DNA of 20,189 nucleotides, from contig JAQXHT010000125.1 in assembly GCA_029007415.1 (NCBI GenBank), positions 1-20,189 on the forward strand, in the 5' to 3' direction. The translations under genes were made by a program, and so were the position numbers. The DNA is from a bacterium. GTDB taxonomy: Bacteria > Bacillota_I > Bacilli_A > RF39 > UBA660. This document shows positions 1-7,022 of this stretch, in pieces. Each line of letters opens with the position of its first letter. Within the stretch, counting starts at the first letter, position 1. Under the pieces are notes generated by a model. It ran no database searches. It was not told the DNA's origin and saw only the letters and a list, made by a program, of their open reading frames with translations.

Positions 1-129
1 TTAACTATGATGAAAAAAGCAACTGTAAATAGTTGTACAGTTAATTCAAGTAATGTTTATAACAATACTTCTGGTATTGATTTCTATAAGGTTTATTCTG
101 ACTATAATTTTTCACCCCTAACAAACTAG
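1..129 (+). CDS. 3' end of an unrecognised protein gene (partial)
   Basis: Frame 1 is open from the first base of the window to a TAG at 127-129, giving 42 residues that run off the left edge. The residues are rich in Asn, Ser, Thr and Tyr (for example KKATVNSCTVNSSNVYNN), which suits a secreted or surface-exposed beta-rich domain, but no family was recognised. Two ATG codons at 7-12 could instead start a peptide of about 40 residues. No ribosome binding site can be judged because the window begins there. It converges with the YtxH-like gene across the terminator at 167-197. Being a real C-terminus is plausible but unproven. Confidence 0.4.
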   Translation, partial: LTMMKKATVNSCTVNSSNVYNNTSGIDFYKVYSDYNFSPLTN

Positions 130-166
130 GACACAGCGAAATTTTATTCAACTTTTTTAATAGTAC

Positions 167-197
167 AAAAAAACTCTATAGATTTTATCTATAAAGT
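167..197 (-). terminator. Rho-independent terminator of the ytxH-type operon
   Basis: On the - strand an 11-bp stem with one mismatch (ACT..TATAGAT pairing with ATCTATA..AGT, positions 173-183 and 187-197, loop 184-186) is followed by a run of seven U (plus-strand A at 167-173). It lies 14 bases past the stop of the YtxH-like gene, where the operon should end. Confidence 0.75.
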
Positions 198-210
198 CTT
201 CAATTCTTTA

Positions 211-627
211 TTATTTGCCAGCTGCTTCTAACTTTTCTAATACTTCATTAGTAACATCAATAGCTTTAAGACGCATATCTTCTGCTGCTTTTTCTAAAAC
301 AGGTGTACCCTTTTCTACAGCAAGATTAACTAATTCCTGACACTTTTTCTTAATATCTTCAGCTTTTTTCTTAGCAATCTTCAAAGCTTTTTCTTTATCA
401 AGATCTTCTAATTCTTCTTTAATTTCATCTACTTTTCTTTCAAAAGTTTCTTTTACTTCATCCATATCGATATCTTTAGCTTTATTAAGTAGCTCGTCCA
501 TCTTTTCTTTTAATTCTCTTCTTGTTTCCCTACCTTTCTTTGGAGCAAATAAGATACCTAGACCAGCACCAATAGCTGCACCTGCAACAAATTTACCTAT
601 TCCACTTTTCTTTTTTTCACAACTCAT
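211..627 (-). CDS. YtxH-like envelope/stress protein
   Basis: The 138-residue protein has the usual YtxH layout. A short basic N-terminus leads into a Gly/Ala-rich hydrophobic segment (about residues 10-28) ending in a FAPKKGRETR-type sequence. A long, highly charged Lys/Glu helix follows to the C-terminus. YtxH proteins are membrane-tethered helical proteins of poorly known role, often in stress regulons. Its ATG shares a base with the stop of the upstream DUF948-like gene (TAATG, 625-629), so the two are probably translationally coupled. The pair matches the ytxG-ytxH arrangement of Bacillus. A terminator follows 14 bases after the stop. The family call is good; the function is unknown. Confidence 0.8.
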   Translation of the reverse strand: MSCEKKKSGIGKFVAGAAIGAGLGILFAPKKGRETRRELKEKMDELLNKAKDIDMDEVKETFERKVDEIKEELEDLDKEKALKIAKKKAEDIKKKCQELVNLAVEKGTPVLEKAAEDMRLKAIDVTNEVLEKLEAAGK

Positions 628-914
628 TATTCTACATCCTCCTTTTTCTGTTTTCTTTTTTTTACCAAATTACTAACTGCTCCCATTATTGTAGAGGCAA
701 TAGTATCAGTTACTATAGTTGCTTTAGTTGTAACAAAATCCATTACATTAAATAAACCATTCATAGAATCCATCTTCTTTTCAACATCATCTAATAGTTT
801 ATTTACTCTATTAACAGTCTCTAATAACCTGATTCCTAAAACAATCAGTACAACAATAAGAACACTTAGTAAACTATACATTAATACTGGTAAAAACACA
901 TTGACAAATTCCAT
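627..914 (-). CDS. DUF948/YtxG-like small membrane protein
   Basis: This 95-residue protein has one strong N-terminal membrane segment (about residues 7-28, VFLPVLMYSLLSVLIVVLIV). An amphipathic heptad-like region follows (LLETVNRVNKLLDDVEKKMDSM), then a basic C-terminus. This is the pattern of DUF948 proteins, which are usually encoded next to YtxH proteins, as here. The start is well supported by an AAAGGAG site 8 bases upstream. It overlaps the YtxH-like gene by three bases and lies 26 bases after the charged-protein gene. It presumably acts at the membrane, possibly with the YtxH-like partner. That interaction is inferred from gene order only. Confidence 0.75.
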   Translation of the reverse strand: MEFVNVFLPVLMYSLLSVLIVVLIVLGIRLLETVNRVNKLLDDVEKKMDSMNGLFNVMDFVTTKATIVTDTIASTIMGAVSNLVKKRKQKKEDVE

Positions 915-940
915 AGCTAAGACTCCTTTCTTTTCTATAA

Positions 941-1882
941 TTAATTTTCTTTATTATCATCATACATTGAATCAAATAAATCAAATAAATTATCTTCTAG
1001 TTCTTCATCCTTTTCTTCTTTATGTCTCAAATCGCTTCTTCTGCCAGTTTTACGTTCATGAGAAATATCCTTATAGTCAACATTATATTCTAAGCCTAAA
1101 TCTTCAAAATATTCCTCTGCATCTCCTACTGTTACTTTAGGAACAGCTGGAGTATCATCATTAATATCTAACATAGAATTAGTATCATCATCATTACTTG
1201 AATCAATATACTCTTCTTCTTTACGTTGTTTTTTCTTTCTGTTCTTACCATTTGATGATAACTCTTCATCAAAAATATCATCACCGCCACCATAAGCCTT
1301 AGCGCGAACACTATCAACATCTAATTTTCTTGATGAATAGCTACTACTTATTCTAACTTCTTTCTTTGTCGGAACTTCTTCTTTTTTGTCAGAAGAATCA
1401 ATTAAACCATAAATTGGAGAAATAACCGGAGATGGATGGAAAGTTTTCTTTGTTTCTTTCTTTTCATAAGTTCCATAACTATCAATTTTTATTTCTTCTT
1501 TTTTAGCTCCATATGGCGCTTTCTTTACTTCAACAGGTTTATTCTCTTTTTGTCTTGGTGGATAAGCAGGATGAAAGTCCTCTTTTACTTCTTTTCTTTC
1601 TACTACTTGTTTAACTTCTTCTCTTTTTGGATAACTGCGACTATTATCTAGTTCTGCAAAGTCGTCTTCAGTAATAGCAGGAAATTTAAAAGTCTTCTTT
1701 TCTTCTTTTACTTCTTCTTCCTTAACATCCTCTTCAAAAACTGCTTCTTCTTTCTTTTCTTTTCGCTGTTCAGGCAAAATCATCTTCTTAGCGATAGGTT
1801 TTTCTTTCTTTTCTTTTTTCTCTTCAACTTCTACATACTCTTCTTCAAAAAGAGCATTCTTTAACTTATCTAGTATTTTCAC
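941..1882 (-). CDS. Highly charged, probably disordered protein of unknown function
   Basis: The 313-residue protein has no recognised domain, no signal peptide and no membrane segment. It starts with GTG at 1882, supported by GAGGTGA five bases upstream. The N-terminal ~20 residues (MKILDKLKNALFEEEYVEVE) look like an amphipathic helix followed by acidic residues, faintly like SepF N-termini. Most of the rest is Lys/Glu-rich low-complexity sequence. Two FHP motifs stand out, the second inside a hydrophobic island at residues 148-159 (FHPSPVISPIYG). A more ordered patch lies near the C-terminus (VPKVTVGDAEEYFEDLGLEY). It sits 13 bases after the lipoprotein gene and 26 bases before the DUF948-like gene, so it belongs to the envelope operon. 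A scaffold or adaptor role is a guess. Confidence 0.7.
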   Translation of the reverse strand: MKILDKLKNALFEEEYVEVEEKKEKKEKPIAKKMILPEQRKEKKEEAVFEEDVKEEEVKEEKKTFKFPAITEDDFAELDNSRSYPKREEVKQVVERKEVKEDFHPAYPPRQKENKPVEVKKAPYGAKKEEIKIDSYGTYEKKETKKTFHPSPVISPIYGLIDSSDKKEEVPTKKEVRISSSYSSRKLDVDSVRAKAYGGGDDIFDEELSSNGKNRKKKQRKEEEYIDSSNDDDTNSMLDINDDTPAVPKVTVGDAEEYFEDLGLEYNVDYKDISHERKTGRRSDLRHKEEKDEELEDNLFDLFDSMYDDNKEN

Positions 1883-1895
1883 TTAATTCACCTCA

Positions 1896-2576
1896 TTATT
1901 CTGTCTCTTCGATATCTATCTTATCTTCATCTGTATTCTTTTCTGTGTATCCTTCATAAGTACCATATTTTTCTTCATAGTCAAGATAACTTTCCTTAGT
2001 CGCATTATTTCCTTTAGGTTTCATTACATTATAAGTTTCTTCTTTGTAACTTAAAATCTTCTTACCTATCAAGGTATCTAAAACTACTCGGTTATATGAT
2101 ATTGAAGTTAAAATAGAACTCATATATGGTAATACTTCTTTTATCTCGTCTTCTTTAACTATCGCTTCTATTTTTCCATAGTTATACATAAATTCAATAA
2201 AATATGAATCTTCCTTATCAAGCTTAGTTATCTCAAGATAGCCATCCTTACCATTATAATTTAATTTTTTAGAATAGTATGCATTCTCATTAATCTTATA
2301 ATCCAACTTCTCTTTATTATAATAACGAATCACATCACTATAGAAATAATAACTTCTATTATTTTCATCTAATAAAACAGCATTATAATCATCTTTAGTA
2401 ACAAATTTTATTCCTTTAGGAATATAGTATTTGTACCCATCAAAAACAACATTACAATGTTTAGTATTACTTTTAAGTAATATTGAAAGTAGTTCATCTA
2501 TACTCTTATTAGAAAGATTACTACACCCTGTTACTACAAAACAAAGAAGGGAAAGAAATAGTATCTTCTTTTTCAT
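1896..2576 (-). CDS. Predicted lipoprotein of unknown function
   Basis: The 226-residue protein begins with a lipoprotein signal: basic MKKK, a hydrophobic stretch, then the lipobox V-T-G-C with the lipidated Cys at residue 18. The mature part is rich in Tyr, Asn and Lys and probably forms a small mixed alpha/beta domain. The last 30 or so residues are acidic and low-complexity. No family was recognised. The start is supported by GGTGA three bases before the ATG. An extended -10 promoter lies at 2597-2605. It is the first gene of the probable four-gene envelope operon, with only 13 bases before the charged-protein gene. Confidence 0.7.
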   Translation of the reverse strand: MKKKILFLSLLCFVVTGCSNLSNKSIDELLSILLKSNTKHCNVVFDGYKYYIPKGIKFVTKDDYNAVLLDENNRSYYFYSDVIRYYNKEKLDYKINENAYYSKKLNYNGKDGYLEITKLDKEDSYFIEFMYNYGKIEAIVKEDEIKEVLPYMSSILTSISYNRVVLDTLIGKKILSYKEETYNVMKPKGNNATKESYLDYEEKYGTYEGYTEKNTDEDKIDIEETE

Positions 2577-2596
2577 ATTTCACCTACTCTTAACTT

Positions 2597-2605
2597 ATTA
2601 TAGCA
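2597..2605 (-). promoter_or_regulatory. Extended -10 promoter for the lipoprotein/ytxGH operon
   Basis: On the - strand, TGC-TATAAT gives a perfect -10 with the TGN extension. The -35 region is poor, as is common for extended -10 promoters. The predicted transcript starts about 15-20 bases before the lipoprotein ATG. Confidence 0.5.
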
Positions 2606-2625
2606 AATAATATAAACTTTTGAAA

Positions 2626-3240
2626 TCATTTTTCTGCAAAAAGATGATAAATCTTTGCACCTTTCTTACGAAATTTACTCTCATATTCAGTCATTATTAA
2701 ATCTTTTGACTGGTAGTTAAATGACACCTCATTAAGAGTGTATTCCATATCGCCAAGAGATTCTACTGAGTATAAGAAAAAGTCTCTATTATCAGTTCTA
2801 ACTTCTATTTGTTGTTTATCTTTAAATATATTTTGATATTTTTCTAAGAATACTCTACTAGTTAATCGTCTATTTTCATGTCGATTTTTAGGCCAAGGAT
2901 CAGAAAAGTTTAAATATAATTTATCTATTTCATGGTCAAAAATTTCTTCTATCAAACTAGCATCATACTTAATTAATCTCAAATTAGGAACCTCTTCCAT
3001 TTTTAAAATTGCTTTAGCCATAATACTATCAAATCTTTCAATTCCAATAAAATTTATATCTTTATATTTCTTAGCATTTTCATAAATAAATTGTCCTTTT
3101 CCCATACCTATTTCTAGATAAATAGGGTTATCATTACCAAATAATTCATTAAATCTACCTTTATATTCCTTAGGATTTTCTATTAAAAATGAACAATTAT
3201 TTAGTATTTCTTCTTTGTTTTTTACATTTCTTATACGCAT
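2626..3240 (-). CDS. trmB: tRNA (guanine-N7)-methyltransferase TrmB
   Basis: TrmB uses S-adenosylmethionine to methylate N7 of G46 in the variable loop of tRNAs. The 204-residue protein is a little shorter than the usual 210-220. The SAM-binding motif is at residues 43-49 (EIGMGKG). The family signature NFSDPWPKNRHENRRL starts at residue 111, with the conserved Asp114 and Trp116. The C-terminal TEYESKF stretch is typical of the catalytic Thr/Glu loop. The start ATG at 3240 is preceded by GGGAAGTGAT. It is divergent from the small coiled-coil gene and probably transcribed separately from the lipoprotein operon. Confidence 0.95.
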   Translation of the reverse strand: MRIRNVKNKEEILNNCSFLIENPKEYKGRFNELFGNDNPIYLEIGMGKGQFIYENAKKYKDINFIGIERFDSIMAKAILKMEEVPNLRLIKYDASLIEEIFDHEIDKLYLNFSDPWPKNRHENRRLTSRVFLEKYQNIFKDKQQIEVRTDNRDFFLYSVESLGDMEYTLNEVSFNYQSKDLIMTEYESKFRKKGAKIYHLFAEK

Positions 3241-3263
3241 ATTATCACTTCCCAGTCAATATT

Positions 3264-3293
3264 TTAACACAGTATTTATTAGTTGCATATAAT
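3264..3293 (+). promoter_or_regulatory. Sigma-A-like promoter for the small coiled-coil gene
   Basis: TTAACA (3264-3269), an 18-base spacer and a perfect TATAAT (3288-3293). The predicted transcription start near 3300 lies downstream of the ATG at 3283, which supports 3316 as the translation start. The leader would be only about 16 bases. Confidence 0.45.
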
Positions 3294-3315
3294 AAAGCGA
3301 AAGGAATGGATAAAT

Positions 3316-3561
3316 ATGATGAATCAAATGCCACCTTATAATATGTTCCCACCTGCTTTTGATCCTAACCAAGGACAAGGTAGTGGAATGGGAAGTAATT
3401 GTCAGGAAAAAATACAAATGTTAGAAAATCAAATTAACAGAATGGAAAGACAACTAAGAAGATTAGATAATAGAGTTAGTAACTTAGAAAATAATCTAAT
3501 AACTCCTTACTCTAGTCAAAATACTGGATATGGTAGTGCAAATAATAAATATATGATGTAA
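3316..3561 (+). CDS. Small coiled-coil protein of unknown function
   Basis: This 81-residue protein has a Met/Pro-rich N-terminus (MMNQMPPYNMFPPAF), a Gly/Gln linker, a coiled coil at about residues 33-61 and a Ser/Tyr/Asn-rich tail. The heptads are perfect: I33, L36, I40, M43, L47, L50, V54, L57 and L61 alternate at spacings of 3 and 4. Residues 53-58 (RVSNLE) fit the R-h-x-x-h-E pattern linked to trimeric coiled coils. The start at 3316 was preferred over an ATG at 3283 because AAAGGA lies about 10 bases upstream and the likely promoter overlaps the earlier ATG. No family was recognised. The composition resembles small self-assembling or coat-like proteins, but no function can be assigned. 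Confidence 0.65.
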   Translation: MMNQMPPYNMFPPAFDPNQGQGSGMGSNCQEKIQMLENQINRMERQLRRLDNRVSNLENNLITPYSSQNTGYGSANNKYMM

Positions 3562-3567
3562 AATAGT

Positions 3568-3592
3568 GTAGACGCTAGGTGTCTACCTTTTT
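3568..3592 (+). terminator. Rho-independent terminator after the small coiled-coil gene
   Basis: An 8-bp stem (GTAGACGC with GTGTCTAC, one G-U pair) closes a 3-base TAG loop and is followed by CTTTTT. It begins 6 bases past the stop. Only 20 bases separate it from the next ATG, so it may partly attenuate transcription into the downstream gene. Confidence 0.7.
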
Positions 3593-3612
3593 AATTAGAA
3601 GGAGTTGATTTT

Positions 3613-4332
3613 ATGCTTGTGGTTGGAAGCTACAATCTTCAAAATAAATTTAAATTAAAGAAATATAACGGAAAAGTTAACAATCAAGATAACGTTATTT
3701 TACTAAAAGAGTTTTTAAAAGACTACTCTATTGATATTCTAGGAACGCAAGAGTTTGTTTATTGGTATTTAGAAAGAGCTAAAAAAGAAATTAGTGATGA
3801 ATATAGTGTAAACGGAAAATACCGTTATCCTTTAGTAATTTTAAAACGTTATGATGAGACTAATAGCATAATTTCTAGAGAACCTGTTAAAATCTGTACT
3901 ACTAAACACCTACCAACTTTTCCTAATATCATTCCAAGAATTTTAACTACTTCTTACATAGAAACAAAAGAATTTGGACTAATCGCTTTTTACAATACAC
4001 ATCTATCTGTTAAAAATGATAAAGTGAAGAAAAAACAACTAGATTTTATCTTAAATAAAATTCGACTTGAAAATGTTCCGGTAATTTTAACTGGTGATTT
4101 CAATATGACTATTACGAATAATCTGTTAAAAAACTTTATCGAAAAACTTGATGAAATTGGTTTAAAAAGAGTAAATGTTTTAGAAAAAACCTATAAAACA
4201 CATAGTAAAAATAAAGCAATTGATCACATTTTTATTTCTAAAAAAATGCACATTAATAAGTTCAAAGTTATAAAGGATGAAAAATTTGACAATTTTAGCG
4301 ATCACTATCCAATTGTCGTTTGGTTAGAATGA
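3613..4332 (+). CDS. Endonuclease/exonuclease/phosphatase-family enzyme
   Basis: The 239-residue protein has the DNase I-like fold of metal-dependent phosphodiesterases. The active-site set looks complete: Asn8 (SYNLQ), Glu47 (GTQEF), His130 (YNTHLS), Asp162 and Asn164 (TGDFNMT), Asp204-His205 (AIDHIF), and Asp230-His231 (SDHYP). There is no signal peptide, so it should act in the cytoplasm. Family members cut DNA, RNA, phosphoinositides or other phosphodiesters, and the substrate here cannot be read from sequence. The start has a strong AGAAGGAG eight bases upstream. It follows a terminator with no room for a promoter between, so it probably depends on read-through or a promoter inside the preceding gene. 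Confidence 0.85.
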   Translation: MLVVGSYNLQNKFKLKKYNGKVNNQDNVILLKEFLKDYSIDILGTQEFVYWYLERAKKEISDEYSVNGKYRYPLVILKRYDETNSIISREPVKICTTKHLPTFPNIIPRILTTSYIETKEFGLIAFYNTHLSVKNDKVKKKQLDFILNKIRLENVPVILTGDFNMTITNNLLKNFIEKLDEIGLKRVNVLEKTYKTHSKNKAIDHIFISKKMHINKFKVIKDEKFDNFSDHYPIVVWLE

Positions 4333-4362
4333 GTTAAATAGCTATTTAAGGGTATACTAAAA

Positions 4363-4391
4363 TTGACTTTTAATAGGGAAAATACTATACT
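4363..4391 (+). promoter_or_regulatory. Sigma-A-like promoter for the tandem fem genes
   Basis: TTGACT (4363-4368), a 17-base spacer and TATACT (4386-4391), each one mismatch from consensus. The predicted start near 4398 is about 20 bases before the first fem ATG at 4417. Confidence 0.7.
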
Positions 4392-4416
4392 TTTAAGTAG
4401 AAAAGAGGAAACAATT

Positions 4417-5724
4417 ATGAAATTAAAAGAATTAGATATAGATAGATTTGATGAGTTTGTAAGAAACAATAAAGATAAAAGTCATTTTTTGCAATCAGCT
4501 GCTTGGGGAGAATTATCAGAGGAGAAAAGAGGTCTTACTCCTTATTATTTAGGACTAGTTGATGATAATGATAATATCTTAGCAGCTACTTTGCTTTTAC
4601 AAAAACATCTTCCTCTTAAATTATGTTATTTTTATGCTCCTCGTGGTTATGTTATTGATTTTCATAATGAAAAGTTACTTAAAAGTTTCACCAAAGAATT
4701 AGTAAATTTTGCTAAAAAGAAAAAAGCTATATATATTAAGTTAGATCCTGATATTGTTTGGCAACGAACTAAATATGATGGTGAGGTTATTTTAGAAGAA
4801 GCAAAAGATAAAAAGATAATGAATAGTTTACTTAAATTAGGTTATAAACACTTAGGTTTTACCAAAAACTTTGAAACTAGACAGCCTCGTTATACTTTTA
4901 GAGTAGACTTGAAACAAGATATGGAAGATATTGAAAAACACTTTTCCAAAACTACTATGCAAAGAATAAATAAGTCTTTAAAACTAGCAACAGAAGTAGA
5001 AATTGGTAGTGAAAAAGATTTAAAAGAATTTTATCAATTAATGATGTTAACTGAAGATAGAAAAGATTTTGTTTCTTATCCATTCGAGTATTACGAAACA
5101 CTTTATCGTTTATTTAAAAAAAATGATGATGTCTTCCTATTTCTAGGTAAAGTCAATCTAGAAAAAGTTATGAATATTTTAGAAAATGATTTAAAAGAAG
5201 TTAATGATGAATATGAAAAGGAAAAGGAAAAGACTTCTAAAAGTGCTAAAAATAAACAAAAAGAACTATTACGTCGCAAAGATAAATTAGTAAGTGATTT
5301 AGAAAAGTATAAAGATATTGAAAATAAATATGGCAAAGTAATAACTCTATCAGCACATATGATCGTTACTTATGGAAACAAGGCTTGGGTGTTATATGCA
5401 GGTAATCATAATTTGTTAACAGAAACTTATACTAACTACCATACCTATTATGTGCACTTGAAATTTTGTAAAGAAAAAGGTATTGAGATATATGATCAAT
5501 TTGGAACAATTGGTGATTTATCAAAAGATAATCCAAGACTAGGACTTCATGAATTTAAGAAAAAATTTGGTGGGGATTATATCGAATTTATGGGAGAATT
5601 TGATTATGTCTTAAAACCAATTTACTACTTTGCTTTTACAAAACTTGTTCCACTTTATAGAAATTATATTAAGAAAAGAAAAAAGAAGGAGTTAAAAGAT
5701 GAAGTTAGAAATATTAACAATTAA
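4417..5724 (+). CDS. FemABX-family peptidoglycan branching transferase (first of tandem pair)
   Basis: Fem enzymes move amino acids from aminoacyl-tRNA onto the stem peptide of lipid-linked peptidoglycan precursors, on the inner face of the membrane, building interpeptide bridges. The 435-residue length is typical. Visible features are FLQSAAWGEL near residue 34, YAPRG at 83-87, a Lys/Glu coiled-coil insert at about 248-307, and the C-terminal signature FGTIGDLSKDNPRLGL at 372-387 followed by KFGG. The start at 4417 has GAGGA seven bases upstream and sits correctly behind the promoter. An earlier in-frame TTG at 4363 coincides with the -35 box and was rejected. Its 3' end overlaps the second fem gene by 26 bases. 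The amino acid used cannot be predicted. Confidence 0.9.
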   Translation: MKLKELDIDRFDEFVRNNKDKSHFLQSAAWGELSEEKRGLTPYYLGLVDDNDNILAATLLLQKHLPLKLCYFYAPRGYVIDFHNEKLLKSFTKELVNFAKKKKAIYIKLDPDIVWQRTKYDGEVILEEAKDKKIMNSLLKLGYKHLGFTKNFETRQPRYTFRVDLKQDMEDIEKHFSKTTMQRINKSLKLATEVEIGSEKDLKEFYQLMMLTEDRKDFVSYPFEYYETLYRLFKKNDDVFLFLGKVNLEKVMNILENDLKEVNDEYEKEKEKTSKSAKNKQKELLRRKDKLVSDLEKYKDIENKYGKVITLSAHMIVTYGNKAWVLYAGNHNLLTETYTNYHTYYVHLKFCKEKGIEIYDQFGTIGDLSKDNPRLGLHEFKKKFGGDYIEFMGEFDYVLKPIYYFAFTKLVPLYRNYIKKRKKKELKDEVRNINN

Positions 5725-6994
5725 AGAATTTACTGATTGGGCTATAAATAATGAAGAAATAACTTTTCACCAAACAAAAGAATGGGCTGATTTAAAGAAA
5801 AGAAATGGCTGGAATTCTTACTATGTGGGGTTAAAAGATAAAGGCAAAATTAAAGCAGCTAGTTTAATTCTTTCTAAAGAAATACCAGTTATTAAAAAGA
5901 AAATGTTTTATGCTCCTCGTGGTTTCTTAATTGATTATCATAATTTAGAATTACTAACTACTTTTACTAAGGAAATTAAAAAATTTGCCAAAGAAAAAAA
6001 TGCTATTTTCATTAAAATCGATCCTTATGTTATGTATAAAGAACATGATTTAAATGGTGACTTAGTTCCTGATGGTATAGATAACAGTGATACTGTTGAT
6101 AATCTTAAATCTTTAGGTTATCATCACTTTGGTTTTAACTTAATGCAAGATACTCTTCAACCTAGATGGATGCACACTATAACAGTTAAAAATCGTTCAT
6201 TAGATGATGTTATGAAAGATATGGAATCTAAAACTAGACAGATACTACGAAAAAATGAACGACTTGGTGTTAAATCAAGAGAAATCACTCGTGATGAAAT
6301 CAAAATATTTAAAGATATAATGCAACATACTGGGGAAAGAAGAGATTTTATCGATCGTCCTCTTTCCTATTATGAGAATATGTGGGATACTCTTTATGAC
6401 TCTGGTATTTTAAAAATTTTAGTAGCAGAAGTTGATTTTGATGAAGAAATAAAGAATACACAAAAAGAAATAAAAAAACTAGAAGAAGCTATCAAAGAAC
6501 GTGAAGAAAAATTTAATAACAAAACTGTTCCTATGAATGAAAAGAAGTATAATGCTAATCAAAAGAAAGATAAAGACGAAATTGAAAGACTTAAAAAAAA
6601 TATTGAAAAATCTAAATCTATGAAAAAAGAATATGGTGCTAAACCTATTCTTGGAGGAATTTTATTTTTAATATATGGAAATGAAGTTTTATCTTTATTT
6701 GGTGGTAGTAAAAAAGAATTAATGTCTTTCCAGTCTGCTTATACGCTTCACTTTGAAGGAATAAAATATGCTGTAGAAAATGGTTATGATACTTATAATT
6801 TTTATGGTATTACGGGAGATTTTAGTAAAGATAATCCTTTACTTGGTCTATATTTATTTAAGAAAAGTTTTGGTGGCCAAGTAGTAGAACTAATCGGAGA
6901 ATTTGACCTTATCATAAATAAATTTTGGTATCATACTTATAATATTAGTTTTAATCTATATCATAAATTAAAGAAGTTAAAAAATCATAAATAA
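5699..6994 (+). CDS. FemABX-family peptidoglycan branching transferase (second of tandem pair)
   Basis: A 431-residue paralogue of the preceding gene with the same architecture: FHQTKEWADL near residue 23, YAPRG at 71-75, a coiled-coil insert at about 255-312, and FYGITGDFSKDNPLLGL followed by SFGG near the C-terminus. The ATG at 5699 has AAGGAG seven bases upstream inside the end of the first fem gene, implying coupled translation. Pairs of this kind (femA/femB, murM/murN) add successive residues of a peptide bridge, so a bridge of at least two residues is a reasonable inference. The pair is closed by a strong terminator starting at the stop codon. Confidence 0.9.
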   Translation: MKLEILTIKEFTDWAINNEEITFHQTKEWADLKKRNGWNSYYVGLKDKGKIKAASLILSKEIPVIKKKMFYAPRGFLIDYHNLELLTTFTKEIKKFAKEKNAIFIKIDPYVMYKEHDLNGDLVPDGIDNSDTVDNLKSLGYHHFGFNLMQDTLQPRWMHTITVKNRSLDDVMKDMESKTRQILRKNERLGVKSREITRDEIKIFKDIMQHTGERRDFIDRPLSYYENMWDTLYDSGILKILVAEVDFDEEIKNTQKEIKKLEEAIKEREEKFNNKTVPMNEKKYNANQKKDKDEIERLKKNIEKSKSMKKEYGAKPILGGILFLIYGNEVLSLFGGSKKELMSFQSAYTLHFEGIKYAVENGYDTYNFYGITGDFSKDNPLLGLYLFKKSFGGQVVELIGEFDLIINKFWYHTYNISFNLYHKLKKLKNHK

Positions 6995-7022
6995 AAATCT
7001 CTGTACAAAACAGAGATTTTTT
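6993..7022. terminator. Bidirectional terminator between convergent genes
   Basis: A perfect 11-bp stem (AAAAATCTCTG with CAGAGATTTTT) around the 7-base loop TACAAAA. T-runs exist in both directions, so it can serve both the fem operon and the convergent gene ending at 7023. Confidence 0.9.

Noticed and set aside
901..1140. Open + strand frame of 79 codons
   Set aside because: Lies antisense to the charged-protein gene and its leader, has low-complexity His/Leu/Tyr content and no ribosome binding site.
1436..1651. Open + strand frame of 71 codons, Phe-rich
   Set aside because: Antisense image of Lys/Glu-rich codons in the charged protein; the Phe/Ser content is the expected complement of AAA and GAA codons.
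5103..5336. Open - strand frame inside the first fem gene
   Set aside because: Antisense to the coiled-coil insert; composition reflects AAA/GAA codons on the other strand.
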